Shown here piece by piece: positions 33,672 to 44,828 of a stretch of 64,000 bases of DNA. Below the pieces are notes generated by a model. That model was given only the letters and a program-made list of their open reading frames with translations. It was not told where the DNA came from and made no database searches. Position numbers and translations under genes: made by a program. The stretch lies in contig BQMF02000486.1 in the NCBI GenBank assembly GCA_027922465.2, positions 186,001 through 250,000 on the forward strand, given 5' to 3'. Every line of letters starts with the position of its first letter. Within the stretch, counting starts at the first letter, position 1. This stretch comes from Turritopsis dohrnii. Taxonomy: Eukaryota > Cnidaria > Hydrozoa > Anthoathecata > Oceaniidae.

Positions 33672-36616
33672 CAGGGGCGGATGCAGGATTTAAAAGAGGT
33701 ATGTCGCGAAGCGAAAAATTTTTTGCGAAGCGGAGCGACGCAAGAAATTTTAAATATCAGCTGGGGGTTTTGGCAGGGTGCTGTGAACTAGGGAAGCATT
33801 TCACCTCAATTTTGATACTTTTGTCAGATCTGTTTCTTCCTACAAGAACGCAGTGGGGGCAGGAAAGGACAAAATAACTACAATGGTTCAGTCTGCCAAC
33901 TAAGGGTTGCGTGAAATCCGGATTTTCATTCAACAAAATTCGAGCGAGAGTGAGTTGAATTCGTAAACAGTGCGTAAATGAGCATGCATGATAGACCGAA
34001 AGAGTATCTGACTTTTGTTAGTTTTCTTTCAATAAATTCTATCAATACAATGTACTTAATTGCGACTCAATAAATAGACCTGTTCGACATTTTTCAAATG
34101 TCAAAGTTTTACCAAACCGTAATAACAGGCTACAACCAACATGAAAATATTTCCTTTTCTAACACTAAAAAAATGAGTAGTAAAAGTAGCCTGAATAAAA
34201 AGGTTTTTTCAAAACCATAAAAAATCACTAGTCAGTTAAACCAACAAGAAATGTTCCGGTATATACATTGACTCAGAGATAATGATAACATTCAGATTTA
34301 TGTTGCAACTTTATACGTTCATTGACAAAATTCAATTTAAAAAATGGGTCAGATGTTCTTTAAATGAATAATCACTGAAGATATCTTTGAATCAGTGTTT
34401 CCTGATAGCATTAGTTTTTAACCACATATGACTGGAAATACCCAACCACTTCATATTGACATTCGTTACTCTTGTCTTTGGTTCCACAGTTCCATTGTTT
34501 CAAGTATACCAGATATTCGACAACTGTAATATCCTCCCCAATTAATGTAGTGATATTGATTACACTTGGCAATGCCTTGTACACCTAAAATAGTAAAACC
34601 AAATAGATAAATTAATAATTAAAATAAATTTCCCTTTTACAAAATGATACTAATAAGCAAAATCAAATCTTAACTACTTTTTAAAATGATGCTCAAATGG
34701 CCAAAATCTAAATTCAGATTTCTCATGTATTAAATTAAACATTATTGTAAGTTTTTGTTGCACCAAAGATCAAACTTTCATTTAAGTCAAAGATAGGCTA
34801 ACTAAAGTCTGTCTCAATATAATTGGCAGTGCAAACAAATTACCTCATAACTTTTCTGTGTGACTTTTTTATTTCACATCGTTTTAACAATAAAAAACAA
34901 TTAAGCTGCTTCCCTTTGTTTTGCTTAATGGTCAATAAACATCAACGCATTACTGTAACACTTTTCAACTTTTAATTGAGCTGTTGAAGAAAGAAAAGAT
35001 AACCCCCGTTTTTTGTTGAAAGTTGGAGATTTTATGTTTCGCATAAAATCGCTACTGAGGGGTACTTCGGGTCCCATATCTTCTGAACGATCCATCGGTT
35101 TGCCCTCAAACTTTATAGCTTTCTTTACCTAAGGCAGGGCTACCACTGGTGTAAAAATGAAAGTTATAGCTTAAGTAGAAAAAAAGCTTTATTTTTTAAA
35201 TCGCAAATTTAACCGCTAAAAATCGCGAATTTTTCAACCAAAAATATATTCAAATATAGTGCTTTTAATTATCTAAAACATGCAAAAAAAATGTTTGGAA
35301 TCGGAAGTGGCTATCAAAAGTTATGAGGTAATTTGTTTCCACTGCCAATTATATTGAGATAGACTTTAGTTTTAGCCAGATTATGCCACATTGAGAAAAT
35401 TGAGGCTCAGTCAAAAAAGTAGCTTATTACGTATAAGAAATAACAATGTGTAATAATATAATTATATTTTTACAAAAAACTCAAATAGCACACGTAAGGT
35501 TATAAAGTTATGCAAGAAAAAATATTTGTTTCTTTCGTCTTCATTGTTTTTGAAACTGTTCATTTTTTAATGACCTACTAATCCATGTAAGGAGCTTCTT
35601 GAGAACTGTAGCTATTTAACCCTATTAGTTATTTTTCACAAGAAAATGTGCTACAAAAGTTTCACCATGAAACACATTATAAATATTTACACTTACACAC
35701 AACATGAGATTATTTATCAATATGTGGACTTGTTTGTTATTGTGTTGTGTGTGTGGAAAACAGTTAACAATAAAGTATTCCAGGGTACTGAACGTCTTTA
35801 GAAGCCTTGATCTGAATTTAAGAAATTTTCAAAAATGTCAACAAACAATATTCTCATCTACAAATGTTCTACTTACAATAATCGTGAAGGGAAAGAGGTA
35901 AAGAAACCTCAAAGCATTCTTTCTGAATCTTCTCCAGTAATTCATCATAAAGTATTGCCAAGTTTGCATTGGTATCGTTCACAAATAAAAGTTTTACATC
36001 TTCAAAAGAATGTATACTCGCCATGTTTGAAGACAGAAAAGAACTTCCATCGCTACCAGCACATTTGCAGCACATGTTTTTTAGTTCTGCAAGAAGGGGG
36101 TATAAAAAAAGGTAGTCGCTTCCTGTTTTTGTGAATAATTGGAAATTAAGTTACCCCCTAACGCAAAAAATTAAGCTTTCAATCAGGAACACTCTGCATA
36201 CTTTCCTCCGAAAAAAATAAGAGTGATTCTGTCTTTTACTCCAGCGACTAACCCGACTAACTTAGCGAACAAGGGGCTAGTAAAAGCATGATTTAACAAG
36301 TGAAATACTGGTATCTCAAATGCTTCTATACCCCGTTATAAAATTCGAAGACTAACTTCATGAAATCGAAGACTTACTTCTGCGAAGCGCTTTCCTTGCT
36401 AGCGTCGAATGGGAGCTACATTGGCAAAAAAACATCAATTTTAAATTCGCGCTCGCGGCTCGGACTTTTCTTCTTCGCAAAGAGAAGGTAGTTAGCAGGA
36501 GGGAAATCGCTTAGCTTGTTCGATAATTTAGAATTACTGAACCATTAAAAGACCATTTTTAGCAAAAAAGAGGTTAGTCTTTGCGCCTATTGCGACATAC
36601 CCTAAATCCGCCACTG
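33672..36616. mobile_element. hAT-like non-autonomous element (2.9 kb)
   Basis: The left end CAGGGGCGGATGCAGGATTT and right end AAATCCGCCACTG are inverted, both followed inward by a GTATGTCGC block. CTGTCC flanks both sides (33666-33671, 36617-36622). The sub-terminal regions contain GCGAAGCG-type repeats on both sides. No transposase ORF is seen. It hosts a second inverted-repeat element at 34796-35377. Confidence 0.75.
34796..35377. mobile_element. Nested TIR element, about 580 bp
   Basis: About 60-bp inverted ends: CTAAAGTCTGTCTCAATATA, then ATTGGCAGTG and CAAATTACCTCATAACTTTT at the left, with the complement at the right. No coding capacity. A flanking AGAT on both sides is a possible 4-bp duplication. 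Confidence 0.7.
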
Positions 36617-36622
36617 CTGTCC

Positions 36623-37952
36623 CATCACCCTGCATCTTTTTTATGCTGGCCGATTGATTTGTCCGCTTCAGTCTTAAACTTGAATCATCGTTATAAATCT
36701 TTTGTAATAACAAATTGATTATTCATAGTGGAATGGGAGACTGTTGATTATTCATGATATGTCATTCATGCAGGTATTGCCCTGTTTGCTGATATAGCAC
36801 ATCTTACCTCAATTTTAAGGTTATAACCTGCTGCAGCATCAGCAATGAATGTTCAGCTTACCTAGGACAAATGATTACATTAAGTTGTATATTAATATTA
36901 AGAAATTGGTTTCCATTGTGATGGCCCAGTGGTAACACATGGGGGCATGTTAGAAAATCATAATAGTACATAGTACGCCATTATACATGTCTAGAGATTA
37001 TGTTCTTGTAGAAACATTATGGAAGTGGTTTGGATCTTGTTTTCGGCTTGTGTTAATTTAAGTGAATATTTCTGGAGATTCTGTTTTTGTGTTGTATGCA
37101 GGTCGACATTGTTGTTGTATGAAACCTTTATTAAAACATAGCTTGTCTCAAATACCACCCCTAGTCTGCCAATCCCTAGAGGAAGTCTAATTTCTGCGCC
37201 ACCCACTATATGTTTGATTTGGGATTTTGGTCCTAACAGACATTTTATGCTCAATTCACCCATCCACGTTTCTGCTTTCTCCAGATACATTTACTTGTTA
37301 AAGTTAGCCTATGTGGAATCCAATCCAAGATTTTCAGGTATGAAAATGGACAGGTCTTCTTTGGTTGGCCTCCTTCATGTTCATTCTGCACTAGACGCAC
37401 AACATTGGTTTTTCACTGGCTTTGATGACCAACACCATCTCACCTTTGGTTGGGGTTGTTTGTTTTTAATTGTATACCCAACTTTGTAATGGTGATTAAG
37501 TCTTAGATTTTTCTCATGTTATTTGGAGGGATTTTACAGACATGAAGTGAAGTCAAAATTTTGCTAAACAATAAGCAAAAATAAATAAATAAATTTTATT
37601 TCATTGAAATGACAGTAAGGCTTTTTAAATAGTTAAAAGAAAATGATGTTTTGGATTTGTTAATTTTGTGGACGACTTGGTACCCTGATAACACTTGGTT
37701 CATTGCAGATGACATTAATCAGTTTCTTTTCCTTTATAACACCATCCAATTTTCATTTAGAAGTCTCTTCTTTGGATCAACCGCTTGGTCATGCCAGTTG
37801 CTCATCGTCTTCGTAAGTAATGTATTTTGTCATATATTTACAGACAATGTTGAAATACTGAAGATTCAGTATTGGCTGATCATTTTTGCTTTTCTTTTCT
37901 ACTTGTGAATGTTTTCCTATAACACACTGTTATTCGCTAATTATGCTTTCAG
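36623..37952 (+). other. Upstream region of the helicase gene
   Basis: A candidate 53-bp exon at 37285-37337 has an acceptor (TTCTGCTTTCTCCAG) and donor (CAG|GTATGA) and would splice in phase 2 to the helicase exon at 37953. It is short and unsupported by homology. On the minus strand 36991-37290 is open and protein-like, which argues for an old repeat instead. No convincing first exon was found. Confidence 0.3.
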
Positions 37953-40900
37953 AGAAACTGCTGGCAAGACTGAAATTGCTTACGAGAACATCTGCATTAC
38001 AAACATGAAGCCGAACTTACTCACATACACTGCCCACAAAAAATTATATCAACAGTTAGTCAGAGAACAGCCCCTCTCTCCCTCAGAAATAGAGATCGTG
38101 TACCGTGGTCAAATGTTTTCAACAATCATGGTGTTTGATGAATATAGTAGTCAATGTGATGAATTTCTGAAAAACTTCCTTGGACCAACAATAACAGGAA
38201 GACGCATGCTTCCACCGAAACATTGGTGGAAAAATGACCTAGCTGATATTGTCAAAAAATTTGAAGAGAGAAGCAGAAGTGAGAATTTAGTCTTCATCAC
38301 GAAGTATGAACTAATAGAACACTACCATGCTCTTCAAGTGGATGTAGATAAGGCTGCCAAGAAGTTAGATGTAGACTTAGAAGGTCTGGATGGTGAATCC
38401 ACTGATAGAATGTTGGTCATAAATGTAGATCTGAACAGTATTTACAATGTGTGGTTTTCAGCATCTAGTGAGGAAGAAGATGTTTTTAAAAGTTTAAAGA
38501 AGGCTGATGCATACTTGCGTTTGTTGATGCACCTGCATGGAAACATTTTGTTTGGAGAAGAAATCTGCATCCTGAACTGCGTTGCAGCACCTAATTACTC
38601 CAACACCTCCGGAAAAAAGCAATTAATTCTTGATCGAAAGATTCTTTGTAAAAGAAAAGAATTCATTAATTGGTTTGATGAAATCAAAATGATTTTTTCA
38701 ATCAATCAGAAATGTCCTATGGCGAAGAAGAAAATGAAAAAGTTTTTATCTCTTTTGTTGGGTTCCATTGCAGCAAAGGCTGTGGACTCGTCGATACTTT
38801 CACGTCAAAATATTATCAGATGGTTATGGTTGCGTCCTGAACAACTGCGTGCTGTTGAGAACGGATATTGGAAAATTATTCAAGGTCCATATGGATGCGG
38901 AAAATCTTTGGTTGCTAGATCTATCCTTGAAAATATCCTAAAGTTTGCCGAAGAATCAGTCCACATCTACTGGATAATGTTGGATATGTGCAGTAGAGCT
39001 AGAAGCGATATGAAGAAATTTTCCGAAAAAATGTTAAAGAACTGCAGATCCGATCTTGAGCGAAATGTAATCGCAGGAAACATAGAAGACATTCACAATG
39101 AATTGATTGATGAGTTTCAGCAGTTGGGAAATGATAAGATTACGCCATCTTTGTTATTGGAGGCTTTGTTGCTAAAGTATAAAGATAGTGACATTAGATT
39201 CCATCTGATCCTTGATGAAGTTGATAAGGAGTTGCTTACTACAGAAGATTCCAAGAAAGTTGGAAGTTTGTTGCAGGAAAACAAGAAATTGAAGAAAAGT
39301 CACGTGGTATTCGTTCCTCGTGCGATGGAAAAAGAGAGGGAAATTTTTAACAATGGAAGTTCGTATTCTCGTCACTTGAGTGATTTTGAATTAGAGGAGA
39401 ACACAGGCATGGAAGTAGTTGAGCTGACCACTTGCATGAGAAATACAAAGAAAGTTTTCGAACTTGCCCAAGTATTATTGGCATGCATACAGCGTAAGAC
39501 AAAAATACCGCTACCAGATAAAGCATCCGACAGAGATTCAGGGATTGAATCAGACAGTGAATTGTCAGATGGCGAACCGTCAAATCAATTACTTAGCACA
39601 GCTGTGAATTACAATGATCCTGATGATCTTGAATCCGGTGCAATATATATTGCATCAAGCCAAGAAACTAGAAGATACATCAATACCACCTACAACTTCC
39701 AAAAATTTGTAACGCTTGGCCACTGTATACCAGGAGATGTACCCTCAATGGTTTTTTTAAATTACACAACCGAACACAACGATGCTGCTGACAATATTCT
39801 TACAAAAGAAAACACGTATAAGTTACATGAAGTTCTGAAAAAAGTTTTCGCAGATCTTGAAAAAGAATCCAGGAGGCTCGTTATTTGTAATAACAAAGAC
39901 GAACTTCTCCTCATCGTGAATGTTATGAAGAGGTTGGGCTCAAGATTCCATCTTCATTTTCCTGGTTGGAATGGTATAGATGAACTGCAAGAAGACGACG
40001 AGGAAGAATCAGAAGACGAGGACGAAGACGATGACGAAGACGAAGACGTCACAATTGCTAGCCATGCAGGATGCAGAGGGACAGAGGCGGAACTTGTCAT
40101 TTTATTTCTTGATCCTAAAGAATATTTCCAACGGCTGAAAATCGTGGAAGGGATCACCCGCAGCACTGATCAATTGCTTCTTGTGATTCCTTATATGTAT
40201 GACAGTACCATGGTGGATCGTCAAAAACGTGAAACTGTTTCAGATATCGTTAGGAAATTGTTAAATCTTTCGAATGAAAAACCTGATTCTTTAAATGTTG
40301 TATACTGCGAAAGTCCTGATCCCAGGAAACTGCGATTTCAATTAATCCATAAAGAAATCAGTGATGGTAGGAACCCTGATGCTGTTGAAAGGTGAGACAT
40401 CTAAAAACATTATGTATAATTTGCTTCTGTCAGTGTGTGGACCTCAACATATAATGTAATTTTGTGATTGGAAATTAACGACAGCTTTCAACCTACTTAA
40501 TAGATATTCTTTGTACAGTTATGTTGTTTTTTTATCATCGTGCAAGCAGCTGATCTTTCATTAGCGTTGTAATTTCACGAATTTTGTCCCAATTTTAAGG
40601 CTGATTTTGTGTGAACGTATCTACCAAAGATATCTGAAATATTTTTAGGTTTGTTTGTTTTCGAAGTATCGAGGAATACGATATTAAAGAATGAGAAATT
40701 TTCTATGTGGCTGAATGCACTTACAATCCTAGTCATCAAGACTCTCTGAAAGATTTTTTTCCAAAATATTTCTTATTTCATTGTTTTAGCTTCTTGAAAC
40801 CACCATCGGTGAAGAACCTTAATATCAACCGATTGTCAGATACAGCTGTTAATTTGACCTGGACGAATGTTCAGAAGTCATGTATAATTCGCATGAAAAA

Positions 40901-41066
40901 GTTGGGTGTAAAGAGTGGCTGGCGCGTGATCAGAAAAGCCTTTCAACAAACATCAATCACAGTTGAAGTGGAAAGGAATACATATTATAAATTTCAGATT
41001 TGTGCATTGTCTGATGTACTAGATGTGGAGTCAAATCCTGCGGAAATCACCAATCATTTCCAATAA
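37953..41066 (+). CDS. SF1 helicase-like protein with C-terminal FN3 domain
   Basis: Two exons, 37953-40391 (donor AG|GTGAGA) and 40790-41066 (acceptor TTGTTTTAG), join in phase 2; about 904 residues are visible. The first exon starts after TTTCAG at 37952; the first internal ATG is 38005. It shows a Q-motif-like RPEQLRAVENG (about 38836-38868), P-loop GPYGCGKS (38884-38907), Walker B HLILDEVD (39202-39225), a CMRNT block (about 39433-39447), an acidic stretch (about 39988-40050), a motif-V-like GCRGTEAELVI (40069-40101) and motif-VI-like GITRSTDQLLLV (R at 40159-40161). The layout resembles UvrD/DUF2075/Schlafen-type SF1 enzymes. The N-terminal 290 residues are unrecognised. Exon 2 encodes one fibronectin III domain (PPSVKNLNINRLSDTAVNLT onward). 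The reading frame is intact. ATP-dependent RNA/DNA remodelling and a link to the upstream HEPN gene are inferred. Confidence 0.8.
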
Positions 41067-41473
41067 GATGTTTTCATCGAATGTTAGTTAGATTGGAAAC
41101 GTTAGTGAGAATCGTTATAAAAATACCCTTACTTTTTCCAGGAACGGGAAAGTCAGGCATGCAAATCGAGCAACATAAAATAATTTGCTGACATTTTTTT
41201 CCCCGTCTCTAAACATAAGGGGTATGGTTGTTATAGTAAGTGAGAGGCAGAATACTTTTGGTTCATTGTTATATTATATTATATACATATTATTTAAGAA
41301 GTTCAAGCACTAATATTGCTTAGATATTTTCGTATTCGTGGAATTTCAGTGAAGGAAACGATGTGGATTTTGAAGCATGGCTTAAAATCTGAAATTTTGC
41401 AAAACGTTTTTTGTATGTTTGATCCAAAATGTTTCATTCCATGCACTGAGTTTTAACTGATTTTTTATTAAAA
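41067..41473. other. 3' flank of the helicase gene
   Basis: AT-rich sequence with no gene seen and no strong AATAAA signal noticed. Confidence 0.45.
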
Positions 41474-41704
41474 TTTTTGATATTTTATCGTCGTAGTCGC
41501 TCTATTGTATGTAAAAATCTATTGAATCTACGTCAATTTCATTGTTTTAAGATCGTGTGAGCACGTGCGTTAAGGGAAAGGAGTATCGTGTGTTTTTAAC
41601 AATTTTGAAATTAGTATTTTGAGATACTTGAGAGTGTTCAGACCTGACGATTGATATTTTTTTTAATCGTCGTTATCGTCGTAATCGTCAGGTCTGAACC
41701 AGGC
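41474..41704. mobile_element. MITE with TTAA-type ends, copy 2 (left end missing)
   Basis: Collinear with the right 60% of the element at 11663-12072: shares TATTTTATCGTCGTAGTCGC, CTCTATTGTATGTAA, TTTTGAGATACTTGAGAGTG and the right end CAGGTCTGAACCAGGCT. The left inverted end is absent. Confidence 0.8.
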
Positions 41705-41876
41705 TTTATTGATAAACTGCTGCTCGAGCCCAGACTCGTTCTCAATTGACAAACTTTTCTGTGAAACTCTCTAACAAAAGCTTTTGGGAAAATGAGACAA
41801 AACATTTTACAAAGTCGAGCAACCAAACATTTATTTTAAGTTTTACGCCATGTATCACAGATTGTTCTTTCCTTCC

Positions 41877-42075
41877 TTAAAGATAATGAACTCTTGTCGA
41901 GAAATAAGTGTGTCAGCGGTTTTCTTTCTGAGATAATCTCCACGAGAGAGCCAAGCATTTTTTAATTAATTTGAGCGATTTGTTAGTAATAGTCGTTCGT
42001 TTTCAGAACATTTCTCAATTGTTCTATTTCTACTGACATCAGCATTGTGCAACCCTCAGCTCTACATATAATAAA
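41877..42075. mobile_element. MITE family 'GATAATGAACT', copy B
   Basis: Begins TTAAAGATAATGAACT and shares the whole body with copy A at 201-416, through ATTTCTACTGACATCAGCAT and CAACCCTCAGCTCTACAT. The right terminal repeat is degraded. Confidence 0.75.
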
Positions 42076-42619
42076 AGGTTTTATAATAAATTAAAGGTTT
42101 TATAATAAAAATAATAGTAACGAATATATTTAAGCCAAATATGTACATTGGAATCTGAATATTGCGTATCTAAGTGTGAGTGTGTGCATAATGGCAATCT
42201 AAATTTCTTATGTAAAAATAAGCAATTTTTTATAATTTTTTGTTAGTTACTAGTTTTCTATATACTTAATGTTCTTGCGAAAGATTTGTCTTTTAGGATT
42301 TTCTCGTGTTTGAATTGGTGTATTGTAGTCGAGCATGTTGCTGACGTAATTGAAGATTGAATAATGTAACGGCTTTTACGTTGTATTTTAACATTATCCC
42401 AGCGCGTCCTTGAAAGAAATAAGTAATGTACTTGAAAGAAATCTTTGCATACAAGTAATGTTCCAACAACGTCATATTCTCCGCCACGATGTTATAAGAA
42501 TACTTTTGTAACGGCTTCATTTCCGACGTCGGATTGGAATTGATGTCGGTGACGGTATCTCCGAGTGAGTGCTGCTGCAGCAATAACTGCAGCGTCCTTT
42601 TTATTTTATACACAAATGT

Positions 42620-43560
42620 TTAACGGAGTGTTTGTGTCGTCCATACCTACTAAATTATCGAGAAGTATTGAAGAACTTCCACACTATGGCCTTCTGTCTT
42701 AACGATATATTTTCAACTAACAAAAGTATTTACACGTTGCGAATACCTACATGCTGTGGGGTCTGGAACTAATATAACACCTACAAAAGAAGAACAGCGA
42801 TCGCATATTCGTGATGTTCGATTACAGCAGTCAGGACAGATTGAGGACATCATGGATGTTCCCGAATTTCTTATGCACAAAACCTGCTTAGGCGTTTTGG
42901 ACCTCTTGTAGACGTTTACCATATATTGCGGTGTTGTTTCTAAGTGTTCTGCATTTCCATATTCCAGTTGGGATAAAACGAGGGAGGTAGCTAACTGTGA
43001 GAAGGGCATTAGTCGTTTGAGATGTTTGGGTGTTTTTAGTGTACTGAAGCATTTTTTGGTGATGGTATTGATGTGTTCTTTCCACTCGAGATGTTGGGTA
43101 AAGGTGACTCAGAGTATTTTGGTATGACCTACAGTGTTAATCGGATGACCATCAATCATGGTTTTGTTGGCGATGTCATCTATATTATACCTGCGACAGC
43201 GTGAATGACGTGAGCAGAAAGAAGAAAATAATTCGATCGCTCGCGAATAAAAGTTTGAAGAACTTATTTTTGTTAGAGAAACTATTCAATTGATGAACTT
43301 ATAACAACTAGAAAGTTATCAACGTAGTCTACGTAAACGAAAAAGTCGCGTCTCCGTTGTCAGGACAACTTCAAACTATGACTTTTCACGTTGTGCATGG
43401 AACGTGCAAGTATGTTAACGATGTAATTACCTCACGAAATCTTTCTGAAATAAAAACTGGTGTCTTGACTTTCGCTTGGTGATCGCTAATATTGAAATTC
43501 CAAGTGAGAGAGTAAAATTGATCGGATATAGTGAGACAATTTAATACAGGATGTCTCAGA
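42620..43560 (-). pseudogene. Reverse-strand LINE reverse-transcriptase fragment
   Basis: On the minus strand there is a degenerate FVYVDYVDNF (about 43345-43315), likely the YADD region. Downstream come KTMIDGHPINTVGHTKIL, a WKEHINTITKKCFSTLKT block and QLATSLVLSQLEYGNAE (about 43010-42950), the typical thumb and C-terminal order of jockey/CR1-like RTs. Stops and shifts break it. It differs from the other two LINEs here, so it is a third lineage or an older copy. Confidence 0.65.
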
Positions 43561-43580
43561 AAGACTTATCCGCAAACTTT
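43546..43580. repeat. Possible solo mariner-type end
   Basis: TACAGGATGTCTCAGAAAGA resembles mariner-type ends of the form TACAGGGTGTCCCAAAAAG. No inverted partner was found within several kb. Confidence 0.35.
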
Positions 43581-44263
43581 CAGTGCCTATTACCCTACAG
43601 TTATTTGTCAAAGTATTGCGAAATTACATCACAAGAAAAGGCCTTTTTTCAATAAATTCTATTAATATAAGGTTTTCAAGAAAATTATATTTTTTCTCGG
43701 AAAGTTATTGAAGAAAAACACACAGATTTGCATCATTAATTTCTTAAAAATCAAGTTTTTATTCACCATCAGTTAACCCAGTGGACAAATTTGATAAAAG
43801 ATCACTGAGAAGGAGTGCATTTCTATAGAAATATACACACTATTCCAATAAAAATGCTCTTCATCATTGTGAGTTTTTGATGATTTTGCCCACTAGGAGT
43901 GTAGTTCCGGATTCGTCACAACATTCTCTCTCAATCAAGCATCTAAGTCTGTTACAGAGGTATCTATCGTATATACCCTACAAATCCGAGTAGACTAGAA
44001 ATTACTAAGGAATCCAGTTCGTGTCATGGTTCTGAATAAGTTCTTGATGAGTATTATCATCAATATCTTTTGGAATTAGTCATATATATTTTGCATTAAA
44101 AATATAAGCTAAATATTCAAATCTATTTGTTGATCCTTTAAATTATTAAAATTTCAAATCAAAAAAATTAACATGCCTGGGTTATTTAAGAACCGTTCCA
44201 CCATAAAAATGTATTTCTGGCCTACTTCTTGACGACAAATGTTTCCAATTATTTTGATTCTAT

Positions 44264-44456
44264 AGACCTTTTCGGAAGAGCAGATCTTGCCTCGCTTTCA
44301 ACCCAAATAATAGTGGCATTTGTGTTGTTTTTGAAAAGAAATGATACCCGAGAGGAAACCTTACACGAACTTTTTTTATGATTCTTAATTACGTAAGTAA
44401 TTAAAAACCTTAGAAACGAGGCAAGATCTGCCGTGACGTAATTTCCGAAAAGGTCT
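44264..44456. mobile_element. MITE with AGACCTTTTC ends, copy 2
   Basis: A 193-bp element with inverted ends AGACCTTTTCGG, then GCAGATCTTGCCTCG and its complement, flanked by AT on both sides like copy 1 at 6177-6378. The two share ends and an AAATGATACC/AAATGACACC body block. Confidence 0.8.
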
Positions 44457-44458
44457 AT

Positions 44459-44615
44459 TAAGATAATGAATTATTATATGTAGAACCATGTCAGCAGAAA
44501 TAGAACAATTTAAAAAAAGTTTGAGAATGAGCAGCTGTTTATTATTAACAAACTGCTCGAAGTAAAAAATGATTGGCTCTCACGTGGAAATTATCTCACA
44601 AGAAAACTGCTGACG
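44459..44615. mobile_element. MITE family 'GATAATGAACT', copy C (inverted)
   Basis: Reverse orientation of copy A: AAGATAATGAATTATTATAT, ATGTCAGCAGAAATAGAACA, GAGCAGCTGTTTATTA and ATTATCTCACAAGAAAACTG blocks. It directly abuts the AGACC element on its left. Confidence 0.7.
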
Positions 44616-44828
44616 CAGGTTTTTTTAAAGTTTTTTAGTGCTTTAGTGACTTTCGGTGCAAAATCGTTTATGCTTGGTGTGAGACAATCTTCGCAAATTC
44701 CTGCAGAAAATCATAAAAGTTAAATTTGTTGAAAAATCACTGGCAGTAGGTTTCCATAGAAATGTCTCTGCAATCGAGAGCATTTCTATGGAAATATACG
44801 CACTATTCCAATAAAAATGCTCTTCATC

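Larger units (their letters stand above)
43817..44828. repeat. Direct repeat pair of about 50 bp
   Basis: GCATTTCTATRGAAATATAC followed by CACTATTCCAATAAAAATGC and TCTTCATC occurs at 43817-43865 and 44780-44828. In the second copy a preceding TTCCATAGAAATG makes a hairpin with CATTTCTATGGAA. The MITEs at 44264-44456 and 44459-44615 lie between the copies. Confidence 0.8.

Noticed and set aside
36991..37290. 99-codon protein-like ORF on the minus strand
   Set aside because: No family recognised; probably part of an old repeat. Left as a caution against the 37285 exon.
39954..40166. Serine-rich ORF on the minus strand
   Set aside because: Antisense shadow of the acidic DE-rich loop of the helicase.
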